DNA from: an uncultured Desulfuromonadales bacterium
GTDB taxonomy: Bacteria > Desulfobacterota > Desulfuromonadia > Desulfuromonadales > Geopsychrobacteraceae
Assembly: GCA_945787295.1 (NCBI GenBank)
Contig: CALZHQ010000092.1
Span: 1-9,720 of the forward strand
Length of the DNA: 9,720 nucleotides
Reading direction: 5' to 3'
The notes below the pieces were generated by a model. The model was not told the origin of the DNA. It ran no database searches and was given only the letters and a program-made list of their open reading frames with translations. The translations under genes were made by a program, and so were the position numbers. Of this stretch, positions 1-6,999 are shown one piece after another; position 1 is the first letter of the stretch; each line of letters begins with the position of its first letter.

Positions 1-174
1 CTCCAGCGCCGCGACCGGCAGCGTGATCGGCGGGGGTGAGGTGTTGACCAGGTTCGGTTTCAGCAGGATCCGCTTCTGGCGGGCGAAAACCTCGGCGGCA
101 CCGATGCGGTCGAGCAGCGGTGGCAGACTCTTTGAATAACTGTCGAAGGTGCAAATCTGGCAGGCCTGTGACAT
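1..174 (-). CDS. DUF362 domain protein, N-terminal fragment (runs off the left edge)
   Basis: The first 58 codons of a minus-strand gene are present. The start ATG at 174-172 is preceded by a good ribosome binding site (AAGGGGA, about 5 nt upstream). The peptide begins MSQACQICTFDSYSK and contains ILLKPNLVNTS, the opening signature of DUF362 proteins (an IKPNLV-type strand). DUF362 proteins are often fused or linked to ferredoxin-type Fe-S domains, but no such part is visible here. The gene lies 84 bp after the inositol monophosphatase stop, in the same direction, with no clear terminator between them, so it may be the last gene of that operon or have its own promoter. Function is unknown. 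Identification rests on one short motif in a fragment. Confidence 0.6.
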   Translation of the reverse strand, partial: MSQACQICTFDSYSKSLPPLLDRIGAAEVFARQKRILLKPNLVNTSPPPITLPVAALE

Positions 175-258
175 CGGCTTCCCCTTGGCTTTATCGCTTA
201 CCGCAACGTTAGCATCGGCAGGCTGGTCTGGCAAGGCGGGGAATTGGAGAGAGGAACC

Positions 259-1059
259 TCAAATTGCTGCCGGATAGTGCTTGGCCACGATCGGCAGCAA
301 TCTATTGTGCGTTTCCGGCGTACCGCAGACCAGCAGCCGGTCGCGGTAGGGGGAGTAGGGTTCGCCGCGCTGGTTGCTGACGTGGCCGCCGGCCTCTTCC
401 AGAAACAGCAGCGCCGCGGCGACATCGTAGGGCTGCAGGTCGCTCTCCCAGAACCCCTGCAGATAGCCTGCCGCGACGTAGCAGAGGTCGAGGGCGGCGG
501 CACCAAAGCGGCGGATGCCGCGGCTGGCGTAGAGCACCTCCTGGGCGCAGGGGAAGAAGCTGCCGGCCAGATCCTTCGAGCGGTAGGGGAAGCCGGTGCC
601 GATCAGCGCATGACTCAGTGGCGTGTCGGCCAGCGGCGGACAGGGCGTGGCGTTACGCTGCAGCCCCTGGCCGCGCAGGGCCGAGTAGCATTCCCCCGAG
701 GCGGGCCGCAGCACCACACCCAGCTCACTGTTGCCGCTCTCCTCCAGGGCCACCGAGATGCAGAACTGCTCCAGACCGCTCAGGTAATTGGTCGTTCCGT
801 CGAGGGGGTCGATGACCCAGCGCAGCTGCGCATCGCCGCGGGCGCCGGTCTCCTCGCCGTAAAAGCCTGCCTCCGGCAACAGTTTCTGCAAGCCCTCCAT
901 CAGCAAATGTTCCGAGTGCAGATCGACCTCGGAGACGAACTCGCGGGCGAGCTTCTCCGCGCCGCCGCCGGGCGGCAGGCTGCGGAAGCGGCTCAGCTGA
1001 TACTGGCCGACCTGACGGGTCAGCGCGATCACCTGCTGCAGCAGCCTCGCGTCCGCCAT
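259..1059 (-). CDS. Inositol monophosphatase family protein
   Basis: This 266-residue protein has the usual length of bacterial inositol monophosphatase (SuhB/IMPase) family enzymes, Mg-dependent, Li-sensitive phosphatases acting on inositol phosphates or related sugar phosphates in the cytoplasm. Visible motifs in order are GEE at 68-70, the metal-binding WVIDPLDGTTNY at 81-92 (D84, D87), the RRFGAAALDLCYVAAG block at 183-198, and the second metal site YDVAAALLFLEEAGG at 211-225 (D212). The usual W before that Asp is replaced by Y, and the usual Asp in GRxDGFWE is Gln (GYLQGFWE, 198-205), so substrate preference may differ. The ATG at 1059 follows the stop of the PerM-like gene by only 2 bp (TGA AA ATG), so translation is probably coupled. 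An open frame extends far upstream, but that part only shadows the PerM gene. The exact substrate cannot be read from sequence; CysQ-like or NADP phosphatase activity remains possible. Confidence 0.9.
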   Translation of the reverse strand: MADARLLQQVIALTRQVGQYQLSRFRSLPPGGGAEKLAREFVSEVDLHSEHLLMEGLQKLLPEAGFYGEETGARGDAQLRWVIDPLDGTTNYLSGLEQFCISVALEESGNSELGVVLRPASGECYSALRGQGLQRNATPCPPLADTPLSHALIGTGFPYRSKDLAGSFFPCAQEVLYASRGIRRFGAAALDLCYVAAGYLQGFWESDLQPYDVAAALLFLEEAGGHVSNQRGEPYSPYRDRLLVCGTPETHNRLLPIVAKHYPAAI

Positions 1060-1061
1060 TT

Positions 1062-2195
1062 TCAGCCCTGTTCGTCCAGTTCGCGGATGAAGATCCGCGC
1101 GTCGGGGGAGAAGGTGCGGCGGTACTGGCGGATTTCGAGGATGACGATGTTGATGATGCTGGCGATCGGCACGCCGATGATCATGCCCAGCACGCCGTAA
1201 AGCTTGCCGCCCATGATGATCGCCAGAATGACCAGCAGCGGGTGCAGGTTGGAGACGCGCGAGATCAGGATCGGGATGAGGATGAAGTTGTCGAGGATGA
1301 TCTGTGCGATCAGCAGGTAGACGCAGAGGATCCACCAGAACTGGGCGCCCATCCCCAGGTCGACCAGGGCGATCACCAGCCCCGGGATCATGCCGACGAT
1401 CGGGCCGATGTAGGGGACCAGGTTGGTGATGCCGGCGATGGCGCCGAGGATCGGCGCGTAGCCGATGTCGGTCAGCGACAGCCCCATCCAGACCACGATG
1501 CCGATGATCAGCGCTTCGAGAATCCGCCCGCGGATGAAGTGCGCCAGCTGCCAGCTGACGTGATCGTAGATATCGAGCGCCATTTCGAAGTAGCGGTTCG
1601 GGGTCAGCGCGATCACTCCGCGCAGGATCCGCCGGCTGTCGCGCAGGAAGAAAAAGGAGAACAGCGGCACCAGCAGGAACAGGCTGCCGATCCGCATCGC
1701 CGATTTCGGCGTGGCGATCAGAATCAGCTCGAGTATGCTCTGCGCCCACTCGCGCAGCTTGTTGGTGACGTCGTAGTTCTTGATCAGCGGGAAGTGGGTC
1801 TGCAGAGTCGCCAGCTGGACGTTGAGGTAGTCGATGGCGCGACCGATATAGCGCGGGAAGTCGGCTTTGAGGGCCTGTATCATTCCTTTCCAGTTGGGCG
1901 GGCCGATCAGCAGGAACAACAGGCTGATCGCCGCCAGCACCAAAAAGTAGACGATAAAGATGCTGGTGGTGCGGCTGATCGTCTCCCGCTCGAAGAACTG
2001 CACCGCCGGGTCGAGCAGGAAGGCGACGATCAGGGAAATCAGCACCGGCAGAAAGAGTCCGTCGGTGGCGGTTTTGAACATCGCCGTCACCGTCGAGGCG
2101 GAGGAGAAGATGGCGATGCCCGACGCGATCGCCGCGGTCAGCACGAAGTAGAGCAGAATCACCTGGGCGCGGCTGAGGCCGCCATGCTCGCTCAT
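1062..2195 (-). CDS. AI-2E family transporter (PerM/YdiK-type membrane protein)
   Basis: A 377-residue polytopic inner-membrane protein of the AI-2E_transport family. Hydrophobic segments lie at about 10-32, 45-62, 76-98, 168-185, 226-242, 247-282, 287-312 and 315-353. The C-terminal half carries the family hallmarks: GPIVGMIPGLVIALV at 264-278, NFILIPILISRVSNLHPLLV at 303-322, and a G-rich GGKLYGVLGMIIGVP at 329-343. Members have been linked to autoinducer-2 export, Na+/H+ antiport and permease-like roles, so the substrate is open. The start ATG overlaps the upstream cNMP-binding gene stop by 4 bp (ATGA, 2192-2195), and GGAGG about 10 nt upstream lies inside that gene, indicating translational coupling. 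Placement between a cyclic-nucleotide sensor and a phosphatase gives no clear hint of the transported compound. Confidence 0.9.
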   Translation of the reverse strand: MSEHGGLSRAQVILLYFVLTAAIASGIAIFSSASTVTAMFKTATDGLFLPVLISLIVAFLLDPAVQFFERETISRTTSIFIVYFLVLAAISLLFLLIGPPNWKGMIQALKADFPRYIGRAIDYLNVQLATLQTHFPLIKNYDVTNKLREWAQSILELILIATPKSAMRIGSLFLLVPLFSFFFLRDSRRILRGVIALTPNRYFEMALDIYDHVSWQLAHFIRGRILEALIIGIVVWMGLSLTDIGYAPILGAIAGITNLVPYIGPIVGMIPGLVIALVDLGMGAQFWWILCVYLLIAQIILDNFILIPILISRVSNLHPLLVILAIIMGGKLYGVLGMIIGVPIASIINIVILEIRQYRRTFSPDARIFIRELDEQG

Positions 2196-2722
2196 GATTC
2201 AGCGACCTCCGGCTTAGGAGCATGCTGGCTGCGCTGCAACTCCTGCAGCTTCATGTTGCTGTGGTGCAGCCGGTCGCTGAGCACCCGATTGAGGCCGAGC
2301 AGGATCTTCGATGCGGTCGAAGGGTGCTTGCGCACCGTTTCCAGCAGGTCGGAGCGGAACAGGCCGACCAGGGTCGTCTGCTCGGTGGTCCGCGCGGTGG
2401 CGATCCGCGGGCGGGAGCTGGTCAATGCCACTTCGCCGAAAAAATCCCCCACTTCAAGGGTCGCCAGCTCCATCTCGCCGCCATGTTCGTCGCGGGTCGA
2501 GATGCGCACCTGGCCGGAGCGGATGGCGTACATCCCCGAGCCGATGTCCCCCTCCTCGAAGACGATCTCGTCGCCTTTGTAATGGCGCTCGTGGACGATG
2601 CCCTCCAGAAAGGCCAGCTCGCGCTTTTTCAGTTTGCGGAAGACCGGCACCGTGCCGAGGAAGTAGGCCAGGGTGTCTTGATAGCCGGAACTGCGGAAGA
2701 TATTACTCCAGAAAGGATTCAC
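2192..2722 (-). CDS. Cyclic nucleotide-binding domain protein without a DNA-binding domain
   Basis: A 176-residue protein with one Crp/Fnr-type cNMP-binding fold. LGTVPVFRKLKKRELAFLEG (22-41) is the entry helix, the beta-roll glycines follow (GDEIVFEEGDIGSGMYAIRSG, spread over 50-70), and the phosphate-binding cassette GDFFGEVALTSSRPRIATA sits at 92-110, with the Glu and Arg that normally contact cAMP or cGMP. After the C-helix (about 122-165) the chain ends in a polar tail with no helix-turn-helix, so it is unlikely to be a direct transcription factor; a sensor or regulatory partner is more likely. The start is GTG (2722-2720) with GAGGG 6 nt upstream; a nearby ATG at 2727 is out of frame and stops after two codons. 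It is the first gene of the operon with the PerM and phosphatase genes. Ligand identity is inferred only. Confidence 0.88.
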   Translation of the reverse strand: MNPFWSNIFRSSGYQDTLAYFLGTVPVFRKLKKRELAFLEGIVHERHYKGDEIVFEEGDIGSGMYAIRSGQVRISTRDEHGGEMELATLEVGDFFGEVALTSSRPRIATARTTEQTTLVGLFRSDLLETVRKHPSTASKILLGLNRVLSDRLHHSNMKLQELQRSQHAPKPEVAES

Positions 2723-2750
2723 GACATGCCCTCATTTCGACGTCAGCTCT

Positions 2751-2768
2751 CGTCAGCCTTGACTGACG
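2751..2768. promoter_or_regulatory. Inverted repeat CGTCAG-N6-CTGACG in the leader of the cNMP gene, possible operator
   Basis: CGTCAG (2751-2756) and CTGACG (2763-2768) form a perfect 6-bp inverted repeat, and a third CGTCAG copy lies 10 bp away at 2741-2746. The element sits between the predicted -10 of the minus-strand operon and its GTG start, in a 152-bp divergent intergenic region. There is no T-run, so a terminator is unlikely. It could be a regulator site or a leader hairpin. No known regulator is recognised. Confidence 0.35.
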
Positions 2769-2771
2769 GCA

Positions 2772-2801
2772 TTGTAACAGGAAGAAAGTCAGCATTATAC
2801 C
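2772..2801 (+). promoter_or_regulatory. Weak candidate uvrC promoter
   Basis: TTGTAA (2772-2777) and TATACC (2796-2801) are separated by 18 bp on the plus strand, each matching 4 of 6 consensus bases. The -10 overlaps the minus-strand -10, so the two divergent promoters would share DNA. This is a weak pattern match. Confidence 0.22.
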
Positions 2802-2802
2802 A
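2794..2802 (-). promoter_or_regulatory. Extended -10 promoter for the cNMP-PerM-IMPase operon
   Basis: On the minus strand the sequence reads TGGTATAAT, a perfect TATAAT with the TGn extension. No convincing -35 is seen 16-18 bp upstream, which is tolerable for extended -10 promoters. It would start transcription near 2787 and give a leader of about 65 nt that includes the CGTCAG inverted repeat. Confidence 0.55.
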
Positions 2803-2874
2803 ATAGTTTAGGCCAGCACCAGACAAAAAGGCGGGACGTGAATCCGGGCTTTATCCCGCCGCGGAACTTAGATT

Positions 2875-4716
2875 ATGCTAAAGGCTATGTTGCAGATCGA
2901 CTTAAGCCGCTATCCCAGCGCTCCGGGGGTTTACCAGATGTACGGCGCCGCTGACGAGATTCTCTACGTCGGCAAGGCGAAACAGCTGCGTAACCGGCTG
3001 CGCAGTTATTTCTCCGCCGCCGGCGATGGGCGGGCGCAGATACCGCTGTTGATGGAGAAGGTGCAGCGGATCGAGGTGATCGTCACCGACACCGAAAAAG
3101 AAGCGCTGCTGCTGGAAAACACCCTGATCAAAGAGCACCGGCCGCGCTACAACATCGACCTGCGTGATGATAAGACCTACGTCTCGGTGCGCATCGACCT
3201 GCACGAGGAGTTCCCGGCGCTGCAGGTGGTGCGCCAGGTGAAAAACGACGGCGCCCAGTACTTCGGCCCTTATTCCTCGGCCGGCGCGATCCGCCAGACC
3301 CTCAAGGAGATCTACCGCATCTTCCCTCTGCGCCATTCCGCCATCGAGCGCTGCCGCAAGCGCGGGCGCCCCTGCCTGTTCCACCAGATCGGCCAGTGCA
3401 GCGCCCCCTGCCACGGCAAGATCAGCGTTGCCGACTACCGACAGCTGGTCGACGGAGTGATCGACCTGCTCGAAGGGCGTGAGTCACAGGTGATCGAACA
3501 GCTGCAGCAGCAGATGCGGGTTGCAGCAGATGAAATGCGTTTTGAAGCGGCGGCCCGGCTGCGCGACCAGATCCGTTCGATCGAAAAGAGCGTCGAAAAG
3601 CAGAAGGTCGCCGATTACGGCGGCGGTAACCAGGACGTCATCGGCATCCACCAGGAGGGTGGCGAGGTGGAGCTGGCGATTCTGTTTATCCGCCAGGGGA
3701 AGCTGATCGGCCGGCGCAGCTACCCGCTGCAGTGGACCCTCGATCTGCCTGAGCTGCTCTCCAACTTTCTGCTCGAGTACTATTCGCGCGATGTCATCCT
3801 GCCTGATCAGCTGCTGCTCCCCTTTGAACTGGAAGACGCCGCTCTGCTCGGCGACTGGCTGAGCGAGAAACGGGGGCGAAAGGTGGCGCTGCTGACCCCG
3901 CAGCGCGGCGAGAAGAAGCGCCTCTGTCTGTTGGCCGAGCGCAATGCCAAAGAGGCCTTCCGACAACGCGGCAGCCGCCGTGAGGCGCGCGAACAGCTGC
4001 TGGAAGAGCTGCGGCAGAAGTTTCATCTGCCCAGCCTGCCCCAGCGGATCGAATGTTTCGATATCTCCAACGTGCAGGGGAACCAGGCGGTCGGCAGTAT
4101 GGCTGTGTTGCTTGGCGGCGAGCCGGCGGCGGCGGAGTACCGTCGCTTCAAGATCAGGACGGTGGTCGGTGCGGACGACTACGCCTCGCTGGCCGAGGTG
4201 CTGCGCCGGCGGCTGCAGCGGGGGATTGACGAGGACAAGCTGCCGCAGATGATCCTGATCGACGGCGGCAAGGGGCAGCTGGGTGTGCTGACCAGCGTGC
4301 TCGGCGAGTTCGGCCTGCAGGGACAGATCGGCGCGGTCGGCATCGCCAAGAGCCGGGTGATCGCCAATGTGCGCGGCAAGGCTGTGGAGCGCAGCGAAGA
4401 GCGGTTTTTCCTCCCCGGGCGCAAGAACCCGGTCAGCTTCCGCAGCGGCTCGGCGACCCTGTTCCTGCTTGAGCGGCTGCGCGACGAGGCCCACCGCTTC
4501 GCCATCACCTACCACCGCAAGCTGCGCAGCAAGGCCAGCCTGCGCTCCTCACTGGAGGATATCCCCGGCGTCGGGCCCGCCCGGCGCAAGGCGCTGCTCA
4601 AGCATTTCGGCAGTCTCAAACAGATCCGTTCGGCTTCGCTTGATGAGCTGCTGACCATGCCCGGCCTGCCGGAGCCGCTGGCCCGCACCATTTACGGTAG
4701 CTTGCGGAACAGCTGA
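2875..4716 (+). CDS. uvrC: UvrABC system protein C (excinuclease subunit)
   Basis: A full-length 613-residue UvrC, the nuclease of nucleotide excision repair that cuts on both sides of a lesion marked by UvrA/UvrB. Domains in order: the N-terminal GIY-YIG nuclease (GVY 18-20, YVGKAKQLRNRLRSYF 31-46, ENTLIKEHRPRYN 81-93) for the 3' incision; a cysteine cluster C160, C167, C175, C179 of the kind that binds Fe-S in UvrC; the UVR/UvrB-binding helix pair at about 203-240; the RNase H-like domain for the 5' incision (FDISNVQG 395-402, LIDGGKGQ 461-468, DEAHRFA 537-543); and C-terminal helix-hairpin-helix motifs (IPGVGPARRKALL 563-575, MPGLPEPLA 595-603). The ATG at 2875 has GGAA 8 nt upstream. A second in-frame ATG at 2887 (MLQIDLSRYPSAPGVY) matches the usual UvrC start better but has its purine tract only 2 nt away. 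No lesion or frameshift is seen. Confidence 0.97.
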   Translation: MLKAMLQIDLSRYPSAPGVYQMYGAADEILYVGKAKQLRNRLRSYFSAAGDGRAQIPLLMEKVQRIEVIVTDTEKEALLLENTLIKEHRPRYNIDLRDDKTYVSVRIDLHEEFPALQVVRQVKNDGAQYFGPYSSAGAIRQTLKEIYRIFPLRHSAIERCRKRGRPCLFHQIGQCSAPCHGKISVADYRQLVDGVIDLLEGRESQVIEQLQQQMRVAADEMRFEAAARLRDQIRSIEKSVEKQKVADYGGGNQDVIGIHQEGGEVELAILFIRQGKLIGRRSYPLQWTLDLPELLSNFLLEYYSRDVILPDQLLLPFELEDAALLGDWLSEKRGRKVALLTPQRGEKKRLCLLAERNAKEAFRQRGSRREAREQLLEELRQKFHLPSLPQRIECFDISNVQGNQAVGSMAVLLGGEPAAAEYRRFKIRTVVGADDYASLAEVLRRRLQRGIDEDKLPQMILIDGGKGQLGVLTSVLGEFGLQGQIGAVGIAKSRVIANVRGKAVERSEERFFLPGRKNPVSFRSGSATLFLLERLRDEAHRFAITYHRKLRSKASLRSSLEDIPGVGPARRKALLKHFGSLKQIRSASLDELLTMPGLPEPLARTIYGSLRNS

Positions 4717-4771
4717 ACCTCATTCTGCCTGCCCATGACGACCTTCAGGGTTCTGTCCCTCTCACTCATTC

Positions 4772-4777
4772 AGGAGG
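4772..4777 (+). promoter_or_regulatory. Strong ribosome binding site of intI
   Basis: A perfect AGGAGG lies 6 nt before the ATG at 4784 and fixes the integrase start. The 67-bp uvrC-intI gap shows no obvious promoter or terminator, so intI may be read through from uvrC. Confidence 0.75.
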
Positions 4778-4783
4778 TTCGTC

Positions 4784-5755
4784 ATGCCGCAAGCGCCAAA
4801 GCTGCTCGACCAGGTCCGTAACGAAATCCAGCGCCGCGATTACAGCCCGAGAACAGAGCAGGCCTACCTGGGCTGGATTCGTCGTTACATCTTCTTCCAC
4901 GCGAAACAGCATCCCAAAGATCTGGGGGGCGAAGAGGTGGCCGCGTACCTCTCCTGGCTGGGGCGGGGGCGGAAATACTCCGTCGCAACCCAGAAACAGG
5001 CGCTGAACGCCCTGGTCTTCCTCTATCGCCGGGTCCTGGAGATAGAACTGGGAGATTTCAGCCACTACCTTCCGGCCCGGCAGCCGAAACGCCTGCCGGT
5101 GATTCTGAGCCGGGACGAGCTGCAGGCGGTTTTTGCCGAACTGAAAGGATCATCCAGGCTGATGGCCGGACTATTGTACGGCTCCGGTCTGCGCTTGACC
5201 GAGTGTCATCAGCTGCGGGTCCAGGATGTCGATCTGCAGACCAGGCAGATCGTCGTGCGCGATGGCAAAGGGGGCAAGGATCGTCGCACGCTGATCCCGG
5301 AGATAATAATTCCCCGGCTCAGCAGACATCTCGAGCAGCAGAAAACCTTTCATCAGTGGAATCTGGCGCAGGGCTACGGCGCGGTTTATCTGCCGCGGGG
5401 GATCGGGCGTAAGTACCAAAATGCCGCAACCCAATGGGCCTGGCAATGGCTCTTTCCTTCAACCTCGCGATTACGGGATCCTGAGACCGGGGCCTTCAAG
5501 CGCTGGCACCTGCATCCAAGTGGCCTACAGAAGGCGGTAAAGGCAGCGATAAACAAAGCAGGGATCGGCAAGCACGCCGGATGCCATACCTTTCGGCATT
5601 GTTTTGCAACGCATCTGCTGGAGGATGGTTGCGATATCCGCACTGTTCAAGATTTGTTAGGTCACAAAAAAGTGAACACGACGATGATTTATCTGCATAT
5701 TCTCAATAAAGGCGGAAGGGGTGTGACGAGTCCGCTCGACAAACTGGTCTTCTGA
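4784..5755 (+). CDS. intI: Integron integrase (IntI-type tyrosine recombinase)
   Basis: A 323-residue tyrosine recombinase that reads as an integron integrase along its whole length. The N-terminal SAM-like core-binding domain has LLDQVRNEIQRRDYSPRTEQ (7-26) and WIRRYIFFHAKQHP (31-44). The catalytic part has LLYGSGLRLTE (130-140, R137), GKGGKDRRT (161-169), HTFRH (268-272, H268 and R271), LLGHKKVNTTMIYLH (291-305, H294 and nucleophile Y303) and the ending GGRGVTSPLDKL. The insertion at about 206-262 (RKYQNAATQWAWQWLFPS, then RDPETG, then LQKAVKAAINKAGI) is the additional domain that marks IntI and lets it bind single-stranded attC hairpins. All catalytic residues are present, so it is probably active. 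It reads in the same direction as uvrC, and the candidate cassettes lie behind its 3' end, not in front of its 5' end as in textbook integrons. No second array fits in the 67 bp upstream. Confidence 0.92.
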   Translation: MPQAPKLLDQVRNEIQRRDYSPRTEQAYLGWIRRYIFFHAKQHPKDLGGEEVAAYLSWLGRGRKYSVATQKQALNALVFLYRRVLEIELGDFSHYLPARQPKRLPVILSRDELQAVFAELKGSSRLMAGLLYGSGLRLTECHQLRVQDVDLQTRQIVVRDGKGGKDRRTLIPEIIIPRLSRHLEQQKTFHQWNLAQGYGAVYLPRGIGRKYQNAATQWAWQWLFPSTSRLRDPETGAFKRWHLHPSGLQKAVKAAINKAGIGKHAGCHTFRHCFATHLLEDGCDIRTVQDLLGHKKVNTTMIYLHILNKGGRGVTSPLDKLVF

Positions 5756-5761
5756 CGAAAG

Positions 5762-5801
5762 CTGCCGCCGGGTGCCGTGACAGCTACGGCTCCGGCGGCA
5801 G
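5762..5801 (+). other. Strong two-tier hairpin just after intI
   Basis: CTGCCGCCGG (5762-5771) pairs perfectly with CCGGCGGCAG (5792-5801). Inside it GCCGT (5774-5778) pairs with ACGGC (5786-5790) around a 7-nt loop, with a small asymmetric internal loop between stems. It begins 6 bp after the intI stop. No T-run follows, so it is not a classic intrinsic terminator. It could stabilise the mRNA 3' end, end transcription by another route, or be part of an attI-type structure. Confidence 0.6.
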
Positions 5802-5811
5802 TTGGCGGGTC

Positions 5812-5899
5812 TTGATCACCGGCAGCGCCACGAACTTTGTGACCCTCCGATGTAATAGATTTTGCTTTTACAATTCAGCGCAGAACTATTAGTGACCGG
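5812..5899 (+). repeat. attC/attI-like repeat, copy A (intI-proximal, diverged)
   Basis: This block aligns with copies B and C over the series ACCGGC, CGAACTT, TAGATTTTG, a CTTTTxCAATT tract, then AGCGCAGA and a final GACCGG. It is the most diverged copy and lacks the GTTAGG box: the equivalent position reads CTTATTCC near 5916-5923. Its position directly behind intI suggests the integrase-proximal site (attI) or a decayed attC. The first minus-strand cassette gene stops at 5917, right at its end. Confidence 0.5.
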
Positions 5900-5916
5900 A
5901 TCACTATTTCAAACGC

Positions 5917-6339
5917 TTATTCCGCGTGATAGTAATTTAAGGCACGGTCGATAGTTTTTTTGAACTCAATATTTTTGCTCAAGGATGGGTGCTCTTTTCT
6001 ATATTTGGCAATCTGGATCATTATCTTTTTTTCAGTATTTCGTGCGTCTGGAAATTTTAGTGGATAGGGAATTGATAAATCATTGTCATTGATACCTGCT
6101 TGATAAAATATAATATTACTGTCCAGTGTGTTTTCAAGTATTTCAATAGCCTTTTCGATATCTTTTTCACGAAGAGCTTTCAAGACAAATACATTCTCAA
6201 TCCCTTCTAGTGGGCTCGATGAGACAGATTGATAAACGTACCCACGGCTGAAACCTGTCGAAAGGCCGGTTTGATATGCAACTACAGCAGTGATTATAAA
6301 TAATAATAAAAAAATAAATTTATAAATATTTGTTTTCAA
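5917..6339 (-). CDS. Hypothetical single-pass membrane-anchored protein, cassette gene
   Basis: A 140-residue AT-rich gene of no recognised family. Residues 7-23 (KFIFLLLFIITAVVAYQ) form one membrane segment after a short basic N-terminus, so the protein is probably anchored in the inner membrane with a periplasmic remainder. The segment at 46-75 (GIENVFVLKALREKDIEKAIEILENTLDSN) looks helical and resembles a single TPR-like helix pair, but no repeat is complete. The start is TTG at 6339, chosen because GGGAG lies 6 nt upstream and no in-frame ATG exists. The nearby ATG at 6352 is in another frame that soon ends. The gene runs toward intI, and its stop codon abuts the copy A repeat, the usual tight gene-end/attC arrangement if read on the minus strand. 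Function unknown. Confidence 0.7.
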   Translation of the reverse strand: MKTNIYKFIFLLLFIITAVVAYQTGLSTGFSRGYVYQSVSSSPLEGIENVFVLKALREKDIEKAIEILENTLDSNIIFYQAGINDNDLSIPYPLKFPDARNTEKKIMIQIAKYRKEHPSLSKNIEFKKTIDRALNYYHAE

Positions 6340-6370
6340 AGTGCTCTCCCATGTTTAAAGACCGGCTACC

Positions 6371-6397
6371 TGAGATTATAAAACTGCCCGAATCTCA
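6371..6397 (-). promoter_or_regulatory. -10 element and inverted repeat upstream of the 140-aa membrane protein gene
   Basis: On the minus strand a perfect TATAAT lies at 6380-6375, which would start transcription about 30 nt before the TTG at 6339. No good -35 is seen. The same region contains a perfect 7-bp inverted repeat, TGAGATT (6371-6377) and AATCTCA (6391-6397), with a 13-nt loop overlapping the -10, a possible operator. Confidence 0.4.
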
Positions 6398-6504
6398 AAT
6401 TGTTCTTTTAAGTTTAACAGGCTATATACTACCTGTATCGGCTTGATCGGCAGGGCGACGGTCGTCTAAAGACATTCTTTGTCATGTTTTGAAAAGGCTG
6501 AGTA

Positions 6505-6615
6505 TTAGGTTCCGGTGAGGGTCTTCAGTCGCTCCTCAAAATTACGGTCAGCGCAACCAACTAAAGTGAACAATGTGACAATTAACAGAATCCGTATTTT
6601 CTGCGGGAGAGTCAA
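6505..6615 (-). CDS. Possible 36-residue lipoprotein
   Basis: This short minus-strand frame encodes a basic N-terminus (QKIR), a hydrophobic stretch ILLIVTLFTLVG and a lipobox cysteine (LVGC, C21), then ADRNFEERLKTLTGT and a stop. This is a well-formed lipoprotein signal followed by only 15 mature residues. The only usable start is TTG at 6615, with a weak GAG 8 nt upstream. It lies 60 bp after the YkgJ-type gene in the same direction, so the two may be co-transcribed. It could be a genuine mini-lipoprotein, the 5' remnant of a longer one, or chance. The well-ordered n-region, h-region and lipobox argue against pure chance. Confidence 0.35.
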   Translation of the reverse strand: MTLPQKIRILLIVTLFTLVGCADRNFEERLKTLTGT

Positions 6616-6675
6616 CCCGTTAACTCGGCGTTGATAAAATGGTAATGCATTTCTTGAGCATATTCAGTATGCAAT

Positions 6676-6966
6676 CTACAGGTTGGCAGATCGTGCGGCA
6701 ATGCACTCGTATTCACCCATCTCAAATTCACGGCATATCCATGGCCGTTTCTCGTAGATCGTACAAAGCCTGGTATTGCGGTCCAGGGCTTTACACCAGC
6801 CATCTTCCAGCCGCGCCATGCTTCTCTCCCCCTGCGAGTTTATCTCAACTAAATTATCAGGTATTTCAGTATCGTTAAAGAGCATTGCTTCTTGGCGGCA
6901 ACAGCAGGCCTCACAGCTTGCACAAGTCACTTTGGTATCGTTCAGGGACGCAACTTCGTTTCTCAT
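6676..6966 (-). CDS. YkgJ-family cysteine cluster protein
   Basis: A 96-residue cytoplasmic protein with nine cysteines. C15, C18, C21, C22 and C23 form CxxCxxCCC (CASCEACCC), followed by WCKAL (C58), CTIYEKRPWICREFEMG (C68, C78) and C88. The series C-x-IYExRPxxCRxFExG is the hallmark of the YkgJ/UPF0153 family, presumed to bind zinc or an iron-sulfur cluster, with no settled function. The ATG at 6966 has AAGG 5 nt upstream. The start region faces the long attC-like copy B, and the gene reads toward intI. It belongs to the same integron unit as the 140-aa membrane protein unless a degraded site separates them. Confidence 0.82.
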   Translation of the reverse strand: MRNEVASLNDTKVTCASCEACCCRQEAMLFNDTEIPDNLVEINSQGERSMARLEDGWCKALDRNTRLCTIYEKRPWICREFEMGEYECIAARSANL

Positions 6967-6999
6967 GGGTACCTTCTCTTAATTGATATGGCTATCCAT

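Noticed and set aside
1062..2223. Long minus-strand open frame continuous with the inositol monophosphatase, suggesting a 654-residue fusion protein
   Set aside because: The upstream part is a low-complexity Arg/Asp/Pro-rich shadow of the PerM-like gene in another frame. The real enzyme starts at 1059 right after the PerM stop.
244..2806. Several long plus-strand frames opposite the minus-strand operon
   Set aside because: Their peptides are Gln/Asp/Arg/Ala-rich with no motif and lie antisense to four well-supported genes. They arise from GC-rich codon use.
2902..4691. Minus-strand and other-frame open frames across uvrC
   Set aside because: All overlap a complete, motif-rich uvrC and show no recognisable domains.
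6612..6634. Inverted repeat TCAACCCG with CGGcGTTGA as a terminator or missing attC between cassettes
   Set aside because: No T-run follows on either strand, and the boxes do not match RYYYAAC/GTTRRRY. It also overlaps the start of the possible lipoprotein frame.
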